Origin: Dactylonectria macrodidyma
Taxonomy: Eukaryota; Ascomycota; Sordariomycetes; Hypocreales; Nectriaceae
DNA: 64,000 nucleotides
Direction of reading: 5' to 3'
NCBI GenBank assembly: GCA_020744425.1
Contig: JAGMUV010000001.1
Coordinates: forward strand, 1,302,001 to 1,366,000
Made by a program: the position numbers and the translations under genes. The notes beneath the pieces were generated by a model, which was given only the letters and a program-made list of their open reading frames with translations, searched no databases and had not been told where the DNA came from. Below are positions 12,112-23,622 of this stretch, one piece after another; the stretch's first letter is position 1, and each line of letters opens with the position of its first letter.

Positions 12112-14889
12112 TGTGTTAGTTGCGCTATGCGCTGGTGGGACGAAGTGTCGTGACTAGGGGAAGAAAGTGGTGAGGTTTTGCGGAAGAGGGTGTTTGGATT
12201 GATCGGCGAGAAAGTGTTTAGGTTGATCGGGATGAAAGCGGCGACGTTGACTAGTGGGCCAAGAAAGTGTTGAGATTGTTGAGAGTTAATAGGGTCAGCG
12301 GTAAGAGAGTAGAAGAAGAGAGGGTGATGAAGGAGGAAGGATGAAAAAGAAAGGCGGAGGAGAGTTGCTTTCTATGTAAGGAAGTGTGCTGTGAATCATT
12401 AAGGCATTGGTTGGAGACGTCTCGTCGAGTGAATGTTCGCTTGGCCCGACCAAGTGTCTGGCAGCTGTCAAGAGTTGTGTGCCAGCTGTCAAGGTTATGC
12501 CAACTGGAGCTGGATCATTTTCCATGTGAGTTGTGTTGACAGAAAGAGTTGACCTTATGTACAGTCGCTAGAAAATAATACTGTTCGAGAAACACCGAGC
12601 AGAGGTGCGGGAATGATGCTAAGCTTTGTTGGCTCAACTATGCCGCTCTATCACCCCTGAGAAGTTTTGTTATTTGGCCAAGCATTGTTCTTTCGTGAAC
12701 ACCAGGCTGAGAATTCGGCCCACATCCATGCGCAAGATGAGTTCAATCAAGTCTCTGAGCTACCTTGACCATCCCAAAGCACGTTGATCACTGGTAGGTG
12801 CTAAGTGGATTGATCATTTCCTTTTCTTTCAGCCTGTGTGGGTTCATCAGTGAGGGCGTGGGTGCAAGGGTTGATTGAACATACCTAATAGGCATGAGTT
12901 GGACCAGTAAAGAATGAACCTTTCAAAACGCAGTGCTTTCTGCATGGTCTATACTTTGGATGCTACTGATATATCTTTCGCGCAAGTGCTTGTACTTGGG
13001 GTCGGAGGCGTAGCTTGACTTGGAATGGCATGGAAAACTAGAAAGCCGAGGGACAACCCAGTAAGCCAATTCCCCGGGAGTCGGGCGTCTACGACCACAA
13101 ACAAGGCAGTGCCGTTTGCCGGTTGGTACGCAAACTAGGTTCGTCGAGGGCCAGCTTTCTGAAAGCTACTGGGTATGCGAAAGAAGTCCGAGACACGCGA
13201 CGGTGGCCGAATCTTGCGGTTTGTGTCCTGATGAGTAAAGTACTTGCAAAAGAACCTTGAAGCAGTACAATAGACATAACTTTGAGGTGACAGGTAACAT
13301 TTTTTACGTAGAATTGAGCTAGTGAGGCTTGGTTGTAAAACAGCGGTGTCAATTGATATCGAGTAAACAGAATCGGATGTGTCCTGTGCATTTCGCGACC
13401 TCAAGCTTACCGAGTCGTTGGCGCCATCTCGACGGCGGGTTGTTGCAGTAGTCTTTGTTCCTTCAGGAAGCACAGACGACAGTTTAGAAAGTCCACTGGG
13501 AGTGGACTCATCCCAATTCCAGCAAGACTTTATTACATGAGGGAGGTCTCAGGCTAGTGTGACTGGTCCACGATTTTGTCACTACTCGAGCCTGAAAGAC
13601 GATATTTTCCCAGAACTACGTTCATGTTGTAACAAAGAGCTGTTCAATGTTGCGTGTGGCGATGCGCGGCAAATGCTAAGTGCAGAAGGTGCCGTCAATA
13701 ATTGTACGGTCTTGGAAGTCCTACGGATAGACGCATGTCACATTATCGATGGCGTGGCTGGGCTTGGCGCAATTGAAAACAACTCAAAGCATGGCACGTC
13801 TAAGAATACTGACAAACATATTAACAGACAGAATAGCCATATATGGTGACCCGTGGTTGCCGATGGACGTGCTCGAGGCTCCCCGAAATGATCCTCACCA
13901 AACTGTTCAGGAGTAAGACTAGAGTGCTCCCTCCGGAGAAGGCCTAAGTTGGCCCCATGCCCGCGACCTGTTTGCGCAATTACTCAAGTCGTCGCATGCG
14001 AGATGAATTTTCCGAGATGAAATCCCGAACGTAGGTGTCATCTCCATCCGCCGTCGTGGTCCAGAAATTTGAGACTGTATGGTCGAGAATACTGGAGTTG
14101 CCTCGTGTCTATATGCCAGGCGAAGGTCCTCGGGTGGTCTCTGAACGAGTCGGGTACAGTGTACGCCTTACAAAAAAGGGCAGACTCTCTACGCTTAGAG
14201 TCCATCGCGTTGAATGGGTGAACATGTCGGCATGCAGTGGTCAAGTTTGGAGAGGTGAGGTCGTTGGGATCCACGTGACTGACGCCGTTCACGACTTCAT
14301 GCAGCACTCTCTGAGGGCTTCATCCCGTCTCTCCCCAACGTCGCAAGACTAACTCACTCGCCACCTCGAAACAGCCAATTATTACTTCGTCTGCTGGTTG
14401 TGCGCCTTGTACTTGTGACTCCCTTGGTTTCTCTCCCGACAACAGGCGTAGCATGTGGCGAGCGTGCGGAACACGGTTGCACAAGCAACGCGAAACTGTC
14501 AGGGCCTAGGATGAAGTGGCTCGGATCGCTCTCCTTTGGTAATCTGCCTCTCTCAAGACCCATTCGCCACTCTGTTCAAACAAAACCCGATGACGCTGAT
14601 CTTAGAAGAGTACAGATACAAAGCAACGCTGGGACTTGACGTCTCTCACAGACCAACATATCCCGGTTGCCACACAAAGAAATACTTCACGCGAAGACAG
14701 CCAGCAATAGGCCCTGAGATCAGAACTCGCCTCACACGGTGACCAGAATGGCAGTATGATCCGGCCTGTACAAGCAGCACTTCATTCAGAACCGGTCCGG
14801 CTCCCAAAGCTGAGCCATGTGTGACCAGAGCACAAGCGGCTTCTCGCAGTCATGCCGAGGCTTGGTCGCTTGCCCCGGAAGGTATGAGC

Positions 14890-14904
14890 CGGACGGACCG
14901 TCCG
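14890..14904. promoter_or_regulatory. Perfect inverted repeat CGGACGG-A-CCGTCCG
   Basis: Two 7-base arms separated by one base. It contains CGG and CCG half-sites of the kind Zn2Cys6 regulators bind, arranged in inverted orientation. It lies in the PKS-transporter gap, about 0.65 kb before the transporter TATA box and 2.8 kb from the PKS start. The palindrome is seen directly; a regulatory role is inference. Confidence 0.4.
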
Positions 14905-15545
14905 ACACTGTTCACGCACAATACTCTGGCTCGTGCTCGGGGATCAAACTAGCCCAAGCTTACCACAATAGCAAATAAACACCATGTAAGTTCCAGGGAA
15001 TGGGCGAAGGCACTGGATGGGTTCGCTCCGCACCTTGGCCGTATTTGGGCACGTAATACGCGTCTTGGTTCTAGACAAGTGTGTCTCGCAAGGGCGAAGT
15101 CCTGAGTTATACAGCACCCGTCAATAGCCATTGCCTCTTTCCCTGTGTCACTGTTAGAAAAGATCTCATCCTGCTTCTGGGATCTCTGGCTAGTTCACTA
15201 GACGAGGTGTGAAGCCGGTGCAGCTGAATGAGCATCCGCTGCACATGGTGTGACAGTGAGGACGGCATGTCTCAAATACATATTCAATCCGTCGCCTGCG
15301 CCGACAAGACAGTTGCAAACCGCCTTCTTAGGCAACTTGTCTCAAAGAAACGATGTGCGCAGCAACAGTGAGGGTCATTGCACCTATCAACCTATCAACT
15401 CCTTCGTCAAAAACTTCGGCTCTGTTATCAAAAGGCCAGGCTCAGTTCTACCTTGCTAATTGATTCCAGACCAACGTCTCCTTCAACCAGCGGTCGATAT
15501 TACACCTGATCACTCCCCTACCGTTCCTGCTGATCAACAATTCGG

Positions 15546-15555
15546 CCTATATAGG
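15546..15555 (+). promoter_or_regulatory. TATA box of the MFS transporter
   Basis: CCTATATAGG, itself palindromic, sits about 200 bases before the first candidate ATG (15750) and is followed by a pyrimidine-rich leader. A good fungal core promoter match by position and sequence. Confidence 0.5.
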
Positions 15556-15831
15556 AAGCAGCACCTTCCGCTTCCTTTTCCCACAGCAACCAAGCCTCAG
15601 GCCGACCTCTTTCGACCTCGACAAACAAAAACAAACATCACCAACTCTACATCAGATTCCTTTCTCTCAACCGATCGATTTCTACTCCAAAGTTAGTGTG
15701 TCTACCGCCCTCCGAATTACTCAACAATTTCCACTCTACGCAATCAAGCATGGCAAATGACTATCCTGTGTCGCTTTCCTACCCTAATCCCTCGCTCGGT
15801 CAGATGGCGGCTGTGGAGGAGGGAGGTGGGA

Positions 15832-17747
15832 ATGGCCGTCCCTCGGCATGCATCTCTGGAATACAAAAGCACTCTGTAACCGGGCCACGACAGGTAGTGC
15901 TTGTATTATCGTGCGAAACCAATGTCCTAGAGTGACTAGCCCATTACTGACGTCGTCCAGTTTGCTCACTGGGTTACTCTTCTCCAGCCTCGATACCTCG
16001 ATCGTGTCAACATCACTCGTTACCGTCTCACAAGACTTGAACGACTTTGTCAACGCGCCATGGATCGTTCTGGCGTATCTTCTGACGTACATGGGTATGA
16101 CTCCAAAATCGATTACGACGGCACCAACAGGGGTATCTGACGAGGACTACAGGCTTCGCTGTTTGCATTTCAAAGCTCAGCGACATTTACGGACGCCGAA
16201 ACATGCTTGTAATATCATGGGTCATGTTTGTGGCCTTTTCGCAGGGATGTGGCTTATCGACCAGCATGACAGCATTGTGCGTTATGGTGTCTCCTTGCTC
16301 GTCGGGCAATGCTGATGAAGGACAGGATCATATGCCGCGCTTTCCAAGGAATGGGAGCTTCCGGCCTATACAGCCTCACACAGATCGGCTTAGTCGAGGT
16401 TGGGCCATCCCATCGGCCCAGCCTCATCGGGGCCATGGTCGGCGCAACTCTTGCGGTTGCATTCGTGTTAGGGCCCATCATTGGCGGTGCAATTTCGCAA
16501 CTCTCCGACTGGAGATGGCTGTTCAACATTAAGTATGTTCCTCACCCAAGTCAAGGCTTACGGCTAATATGTGTAGCGTCCCCTTTGGATTAGTGACAAT
16601 TCTTTGCATTACAAACTTTTGGCCACAAGAGGATGTTGCCCCCTTCTTTTCCTGGGAGGCATTCACAAGCATCGACTTCATTGGTAGCGCAACCCTGTTG
16701 AGCAGCTCTGGGTTCCTTGTATTTGCAGTTCAACAAGCAGGGTCACAGACCTTTGAATGGAACAGTCCAGAGATCATCTCAGCTCTCGCGATATCTGGAG
16801 TCAGCTGGGTCGTGTTTGTCTGGTGGGAGGTCCTTCTCGAGACGAAGCAGTGCCGTCGTATCGAACCCATCTTTCCCATTCGGCTAATGCTTCGCCGGGT
16901 CTATTCTGCTGGTTTTCTGTGAGTCGTTTCTCTTCGCGCCTCTTGACTAACCCTTACTCATCCACTCTGCAGTGTGACCATGTTCACAGGCTTTCCCTAC
17001 ATCTCCCTATCGATTGTGATTCCGGAACGCTTCCAGATTGTCCAACGAGAAGGCGTTCTCATGGCAGGTCTGCACATTCTCCCTTTGCTAGGCGCATGCG
17101 CAGTCGGGGCATTCTTGGGCGGTGCGATATCCAGCAAGAAAAACAACACCTCGGTTACCCTCTTGGGAGCCTCCTGCCTACAACTGCTAGGCGTTGGCTT
17201 AATGTCAATGCTATCAGATCCCGACGCCAGTATCAAGGCTCAATACGGCTTTCAGGTTATTTTCGGATTGGGCGTCGGCCTTTCCTTCTCCGCCGCGACA
17301 ATTATGACCAGTATCCTGGCCGCAGAGCGGAGTGAGCTCGCTTCTGCTCAAGGCGCAGTCTCACAAGCCCGTGTCCTCGGCGGCTGCATCGGATTATCGA
17401 TTTGCACGGTAATATTCAATGCTCACGTCAATGAATATCTAGGAGACCACTTGACCCCGGAGCAGCTCCAAGATCTTCACCGTTCACCAGTCTCGAGCGT
17501 GCACCTTCCGCTAGATCTTCAGGACCTTATAAGGCACGTATACGCTGGTGCCTTTGAGGAGGAAATAAAGGTCATGATGCTTGTTTGTGCTGCCATGGTT
17601 GTTATCGCCATTTTCACTTTGGAACGAGATCCGGTGCCTCTCGAGAGACTTACAGCTTCATACAAGGAGGAGGATCTCTCATCTCGTCGAGGCAGCGATT
17701 CGGGAACCGAGATGACTGATCTGGCAAACGAAAACCGACATGTTTAG
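15832..17747 (+). CDS. MFS drug/metabolite exporter (14-helix type)
   Basis: Exons by eye: 15832-15875, 15961-16094, 16153-16276, 16326-16532, 16577-16918 and 16973-17747 (541 aa). The core is clear: LLLTGLLFSSLDTSIVSTSL (helix 1), SKLSDIYGRRN (MFS loop 2-3 signature), FQGMGASGLYSL, SLIGAMVGATLAV, WRWLFNINVPFG (motif near helix 5-6) and a long hydrophobic C-terminal half, typical of DHA2-type proton antiporters that export toxic or secondary metabolites across the plasma membrane. The cytosolic tail is charged (EEDLSSRRGSDSG). The first exon is unsure: the better Kozak ATG at 15750 is in a different frame, and its open frame ends at a GTAGTG that does not join exon 2 in phase. Only the frame of 15832, cut at GTAACC (15876), restores helix 1. 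The gene is divergent from the PKS and is a candidate exporter of its product. Confidence 0.88.
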
Positions 17748-18780
17748 GTTCTCCTTTTCTCCACTGTTGCTTGTATTCGTATTCGGGCTATCTATACGAG
17801 CCTCTTATTAGGCATCGAATGTGTGGTATCCCGACGTTTAAAGGGCAAATCGGCGTTACTGTATCGGTTCTTTAGCACGGCTGGTTAATGCATGGAGCAT
17901 TTCTTTTGTTTTCTTGGTGGGAGGCTTTCTGTAGTATTTGGCCAACGGGTTTTTGGACGGGATATTGCAGACATTAAACTCGAAATCAACCAGTGGCACC
18001 TGATGCGCATGTTAATACGAACCTGCAAGCCTATTGTTTTCCTATTTGCCAGATCCCGGGATCTGCGTTCGATGACAGGCCATGCGTGTTCGATATCTTC
18101 ATAGCAAATAGTCTCCCAGCAAGCGAAGTTAAACGAGGCGGGTATTCATTCCCATGCCGGGAAACGATGCCATACATCGGCTAATTTCAGCATCCAAATG
18201 ACATTGCACACCACTTCAATGAAGATTGGAGCTGGCCTTTGCTGCACGACCCGAGCTGACGCGTGACACCTCGTCTCAGTTATATTCCAGTCAAGCAGAG
18301 AAGCAACCCAACCCAGCGCGGCTCAGTTAACCCCATTGGGCGGCCACACAATGATGACACAGTGAGTGTCATAATTGATCAGGGGGGAATATGAGATCCT
18401 GCGGAAGCATTGGCGATCTCAGTGCGACATTTGAAGTGTGGATGCACAGCAGGCAAGGGAGATTACTGACACCCTCACTCACTCTTGAGGTTGGGAGTCG
18501 AAATTATTTGTATAAGACCTGAGATAGACCAGCCATCTCAAATCGCTACCTAGTTGGATTACTCGATGTATGTACGAATGTTGCATGTCTCGGCTATGAA
18601 ACGAGAAAACCCTTCATCTCTGGACCAGAAACGCAGCCCTGAAACGCATCTATAACACCATGGTATCGTATCGTATGTGTACCGCCATTCCCAAATTCGC
18701 ATTTGCTGCCCAGGATCCCAAACCCAATGTGACCGCGTCGTTCTAAAAATCAATCGGTAAAATCATATCAAACATACACT
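17748..18780. other. Intergenic region between convergent genes
   Basis: Lies 3' of both the transporter and the SUR7-like gene. Only short open frames are present and none shows motifs. No RNA gene or repeat seen. Confidence 0.55.
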
Positions 18781-19819
18781 CTAGTAACTCCCCTTGCGGT
18801 GCTTCCACTCGCGCTTCTTCTCTCGCCTCATCAGGCAGAGCTGTGCCGTCCAGTACAGTGTTGCGGCAATCATGAACGCTGAAGACACCCACGTGAGCGC
18901 GATGAACTTGGATCCCACCGAGGCAGAGAGGCCGACGTCTTCTCCTAGGTCGTTGATCTTGCCGACGCCCTTGTGGGCGGCCACGGTTCCGATGATGCTG
19001 CCGACGGTGATGGATAAAGCGGCGAGAGCGGCGAGGATGAGGTTGACCCAGAGTACACCGCGGCGGGCGGCGAGGAAGAAGGCCACGACGCAGGTCAGCA
19101 TGGCGAGGCCGGAGAAGCCGATGCCCAGGACGTAGAAGATGAAGATGGCCAGCAAGGCCGCGTTGAGGGTGTCGATGGCGTCGTCGATGGTGTCTGGCCA
19201 GTCAAGGTCGGCGAGAGAGATATCGAAGGGGCCAACGCTGAGCTCTTTGCTGATCATCTTGTTCAAGTTGAAGCGTTCTGCACCACCTCGTTGTCAGTTT
19301 CACGCGTGTCAAAGCAGTAAAGGGGCGGTTTCTCGTACTAGCAGGAGGAGACTGGGTGCAGCCGGTGACGTTGAGGCCGGCGCCTGGCGATGTCGCGTTT
19401 GGCTTGTAGTATCCCTCGCATGCGTCCATGACGTGAACGGAATACCACTCGTGGATGCCTAGGGTTTCGGCCAGTTGGTCTGCGATCTCGCCAGTGATGT
19501 CATTGATGGTGTCGGTGATCTCATCTTTGATGTCGTCCCATGCGTCCGTCACCGTGTCCAGGATGCCTCCGTCGCCGTCATCGTCGTCACTATCGCTGGA
19601 GGAGGAATCGAGTATGTTGTGTCCTAGCATCGAAGTATTTACCTGATCATCTCGTCAGTGTCAAGGGAAGCAATTTTGGACAAGGGACCATCATACCCTG
19701 GCAATGGCGTAGTCCTCCATGAAGCCCTCGTCTCGTCCTGCAAAGAGGCACAGGGTGGCGAGAACAAAGGCCACCAAGGATAATACCAAGGGGAAGAAGA
19801 CGAAGAATCGTGATAGCAT
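18781..19819 (-). CDS. SUR7/PalI-family four-helix membrane protein
   Basis: Three exons: 19819-19697, 19642-19339 and 19277-18781, introns of 54 and 61 nt, 924 nt in frame (307 aa). The protein begins with a hydrophobic helix (MLSRFFVFFPLVLSLVAFVL), then an outer loop with an acidic, serine-rich stretch (SSSSDSDDDDGDGG), a Cys pair (DACEGYY and VTGCTQ) and the VNTSMLG motif. Three more hydrophobic helices follow (ALLAIFIFYVLGIGF, VLWVNLILAALAAL, FIALTWVSSAFMIA) and a basic cytosolic tail (RREKKREWKHRKGSY). This topology fits the SUR7/PalI family, whose members sit in the plasma membrane at eisosome-like domains or act in ambient-pH sensing. The acidic insert is unusual. Which branch of the family it belongs to cannot be decided from the sequence alone. 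Confidence 0.82.
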
Positions 19820-19965
19820 GATTGTGGTGGCCTGTGGTGATGTTCCGACCTATGTTATTTTTGGTTTGGTTTGGTGTATTCGAATTCTCATGAAATGTAT
19901 AATGGAGGGAGGGGCTCTCAAAGTGGGCGGAATAGACTTTGCTCCAGAGCGGGTAGACAGCCAAG

Positions 19966-19973
19966 GTTATATA
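19966..19973 (-). promoter_or_regulatory. TATA box of the SUR7-like gene
   Basis: Reads TATATAAC on the minus strand, about 150 bases upstream of the ATG at 19819. Supported by position and consensus only. Confidence 0.45.
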
Positions 19974-21308
19974 GATCATTAACCCGGCTCCCTCCTAGCA
20001 TGTATGATGGTGCAAGACGACTCGCCTTAGCATGGAATGCAGTGATGCGATGCGATACGATTCGATGCGCGCGCCAACACAGCATTGGGCTCGACAAACA
20101 GGGCCAAAAACAGGATGGGGCGATCAGCGCATGAGCGCATGGCCAAGTGCCGAGGCATGCCAATGACGGCTTCAAACAGCCTCCAACAAAGCCCTTTTTT
20201 GACGCCCTTTCTTTGCCAATCATGCCCAAGAACAGGGCCATGGAACAAGCGAGCGCGCTTGCGTCATGATACAGGGTCTAGTTGACCTAGTCCAGGCTTG
20301 GTAGACTTGGTGGGCCTCGTCTGAGGCGGCCGAAAAACCGGTTCTGCGAATGGTCGGCGCCAAAGAGGGATAACCCGGAGGTGGGGCCGGAGGCAGTGGA
20401 CCCGGGTCGAGATGGGTGCGGCATGGCCAATCGACGAGCCTAGACTTGTCTTCTTTGATGCAGAGGCCATCCATGATTGTCCATCCCATGATTATGCGTT
20501 TGCTGCGCCTCCGCCGCTGCTGAAGCCCAAAACGAAAGACCATTTTGCGACCTTGCTTGTTCCGTCCTCATGTTTGAAACCTCTTCCACGTATTTGGCTC
20601 TTTTAGCATTTTCCCTAGCACGTTCCTTGTCTCCTTCACCATTGTCCAGAGGACACCAACTTCGGTGGTTTTTTTGTTCAGCTGGTATCCGCGTGATCCA
20701 CGAACTTGCAAATGCCATCTAATTAGGGAGGAGATATCCCTGATTAAAATGGAAATCTATGGACGATCCTGGTCAAAGATGTCAATACCGCCAGAGCATC
20801 TGTCACTCCTTCTCCTCCAAGGAAAAAAAAGGCATATGAGACAAGTCCCAACATAGACAAGGTGACCCAGCTGATTCCATTCAATGTCAGCCCTGTTGCT
20901 TTAAGCTGGAACATGGCCGGTCTGTGTTGACAACAAGTGGCGTAACTTGAATTCTGCGAGTTGGGTCAGGGTAGACCAGATATGGCTCACAACCCGTTCT
21001 CCTATTCATCATGATTTCTTGGACCCAGTCATCTCATCATGAGGTTACTAGGATGAGGGCGTCTTTGAAGGAGAAGGGCGGTACTGTAGCAGACACATCC
21101 ATTGCAACTATGACCCACACCAGCACCAATTGGAATGATAGACTGAAGTGTACATATGAACTTAGGATTCTTTAGTAAGCCCAATGAGAGAAATCTCCCA
21201 CAGGATCGGAGTTGCGGTACGCACAGGAGTTTTTCGCTACTTCTCAGGAAGCGTTTCAACGCTCCATCAGGGTGTGGAATAATAGTGTCAAGTCATTCGG
21301 GTTCGAGA

Positions 21309-21333
21309 GGGGGGAGGGGGGAGGGGGGAGGGG
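21309..21333 (+). other. G-rich tract with quadruplex potential
   Basis: Four guanine runs of 6, 6, 6 and 4 bases, each separated by one adenine. Single-base loops are the most favourable arrangement for an intramolecular G-quadruplex. It lies far from any gene start in the window. Confidence 0.6.
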
Positions 21334-22440
21334 AAGGTTTCTCACAACGCCAGTTTCCCACAGTAGATTACCAGCCCCTTGTGTGTAATTCAACACACAA
21401 TCTCTCTAAAACCCAGAGTGATTTTGTGATGAGACTCGGAGAGAGTGGTGACAAGGTGGGACCAGGCACAGATGGCTGCGTCAATGGCTGCGTCAATGGC
21501 TTGTTTGCCGTACACAGCAACATGACCACCATCACAAAACGATTGTCCCAAGTACCGATACCATAAACACCAGCACCATGAGCAACAGGATGGTTCTTTG
21601 TCATATTTTTGAATCATTTGACTCATCAATGGTGGTTCGGAAGCATGGCTGTAGCCGCTGTGACACTGCCGGAGAGACAATGGCGGCCTAATGTTAGGTG
21701 AGAGCCGTTAAATAGGGGAAAGTTGCTGCTTAAGAATGGCGATCTTCAAAGCAATCTTCTTCAATCTGAATCGACATTCCTAGTAAAATGACTACAACTT
21801 TAGAGAGCAAGCAAGCCAAGGCGTACATGGTTAGGAGGGGGAGAGGGTAATTTGTAACATCTTCAGTGGGCATCACACTTCTGTTCGAGTGTACTAGCAT
21901 GTCTAATGCCAAAATTGGAGCCCTCTTACCCCCAATCATGTATCAACGGCGAGCATATTAGCACTTATTGTTTGCTAATTAGGCATGACTTCGAGGCTAT
22001 CATTTTCGCTCCAGAGTTATTTGGTCGGCAATTCCCAAGTTAGTGTGGCTGGCGCTCAACGAAGCTTGCTTGTTACGTTGGGTGTCTACATTGCTTCGTC
22101 GCTTGTCACTGGCACAGCGTGAGGGGACAAGGATTCTCGATGGTACATACGGGCTAATGAGCACCGCGATCAATCATGTCTGCGTGAGATTTGAATACGG
22201 GCAGTATTTATGTTCAGGGACGAGTCACCGCAAGGGGGTGGTGATGCGCATTGGTGGACTTGGGGGATCCTTGGAGACCCTGTCGCAGGTCGACATATCA
22301 AGGAAGGACAACAGGAACCCCCCAAAGTCCTGGAGACAAAGATCCACGAAACGTGTTCTATTTCCCTAACTCTTGCGGCTCTGATTCTTATACAAGAGGC
22401 TATGAGTGGTTTTATTGTCATGATCCTGCGCACGCCACAC

Positions 22441-22879
22441 TCAGTTATCGGTGCCGCCAACGACAGCGGGCTTGAAGAAGACGGTCAGGACGCCCTCGAC
22501 CGTCAGCGTCTTGACAAACGTCTTGAGGTCGTTGTGTGCCTTGCAGGCGTCGTCGTAGAACTTCATGTCGTCCATGCTGGCAAACTCCGTCTTGGACACG
22601 AGCGTGTAGCCCTGGGCGCGGGCGTCGTCTTCGGCTGGGCCCACGACCATGGACAGGATGTAGGGCTTTCCGTCCTATGTGATCCCGGCCATTTATCAGT
22701 ACATTGCAGTAGGAAGAAAGGTCCAGAGGAGATCAGGACTAGGGATGGGGTTTGGAGTTGGGGATCGCCCTCACCCTCTGCTGCTCGGCGCCCAGCGTCT
22801 CGTACTGCTTGAGCAGCTTGGCCTGGTCGTCCTTGCTGGGCAGCTTGAACATGGTCACTCGGTGCACGCGGTCGGCCAT
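22441..22879 (-). CDS. Stress-responsive dimeric A/B barrel (Dabb) protein
   Basis: Two exons, 22879-22775 and 22674-22441, with a 100 nt intron (GTGAGG...TAG), encode 112 residues. The family hallmarks are visible: MADRVHRVTMFKLPSKDDQ at the start, DGKPYILSM after the intron, FASMDDMKFYDD in the middle and GVLTVFFKP near the end. Dabb proteins are small ferredoxin-like barrels that dimerise. Fungal members are often stress-induced, and their biochemical role is mostly unknown. The reading frame stays open upstream to an ATG at 23008, which would add 43 residues rich in Arg and free of Asp/Glu, like a mitochondrial targeting sequence. The shorter start is chosen because the family usually begins at this MxxRVHRVTMFK segment. 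Confidence 0.85.
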
Positions 22880-23622
22880 CTTGACGGTAATGATTCCCTG
22901 GGCTCGCAGTCGCGCAGAAGGTCCAGTTCGGGGAGTATTCAGTCGGCCGGCGCACGCAACTGAAGGTCGAAGCAACGTCGAAGCTCTCGGTAACAGCCGC
23001 GGGATCATAAAAAAGCCGCGGGGGAGGGCAGCAGCGGGTCAGTTATTATAGGCAGCGGCTGGGGAATGCGGGGAGAAACGGGGCAACGAAGTTTCGAAAC
23101 CGCGGCTGCAGGCGGTTCAAGAAGGAAAAGAAAAATAGTTAAACGGGCGAGAGATTCGCGCGGCCGGCTTCCCTCGCTGTGTCGATTCCGCGCTCCCTCT
23201 TTGTAATCCGAGCCACGGACAGGTCCGCGAGGCCCGACCCTTGAGGCTTAACCCCGCCCCCACCGCCTCGGGCTTGCATCCTCCGATCCTCGGCCCCACA
23301 CAAGCTTTGGAGATGCCGGCCCTGAGGCCGGACAAACAGTATACAGCTTCGCCATCTTAGCCATGGACATTAGAGGGAAAGCCGGTAGACGGAAAAATTC
23401 CGGTGGCCCGCGACGAAGCGAATGAGAGCTTTCTGGCTTCGAATTGGTAATTATTGCATGCTGGGCGCCCTCTATCTCAGCGACGGAAAAAATAGTCCCC
23501 AATCCTCCGTCAGCCTCAACCCTGCTGTGCGTCATGCTCCTACACGAGACACGCACCATGTAAGCCCCAAGCTCTCCTCAACTCATCGACCTCCCTTCTC
23601 CCCGCCTAAATTCAATGCCATC
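22880..23622. other. GC-rich region upstream of the Dabb gene
   Basis: The first 130 bases may be translated as an N-terminal extension of the Dabb protein (ATG at 23008). The rest is GC-rich promoter-like sequence that also holds the 3' end of the acetyltransferase transcript. No other gene seen. Confidence 0.45.

Larger units (their letters stand above)
12112..15749. other. 3.6 kb gap between divergent PKS and transporter
   Basis: The first 430 bases upstream of the PKS are purine-rich on the + strand and form its promoter and 5' UTR. The middle (about 12.6-15.2 kb) has only short open frames with no motif I recognise; the frames at 13559-13849 and 14035-14352 are the longest and look incidental. 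The right end holds the transporter promoter. A perfect 7+1+7 inverted repeat lies at 14890. No tailoring gene or regulator is seen. Confidence 0.55.
19820..22440. other. 2.6 kb intergenic region
   Basis: The left end is the promoter of the SUR7-like gene. The rest contains only short overlapping open frames on both strands, a G-rich tract at 21309-21333 and a 12 bp direct duplication (TGGCTGCGTCAA) near 21473-21496. No gene recognised. Confidence 0.5.

Noticed and set aside
13559..14352. Two open frames of about 100 codons between the PKS and the transporter
   Set aside because: No recognisable domain, opposite-strand frames equally open, and no splice partners.
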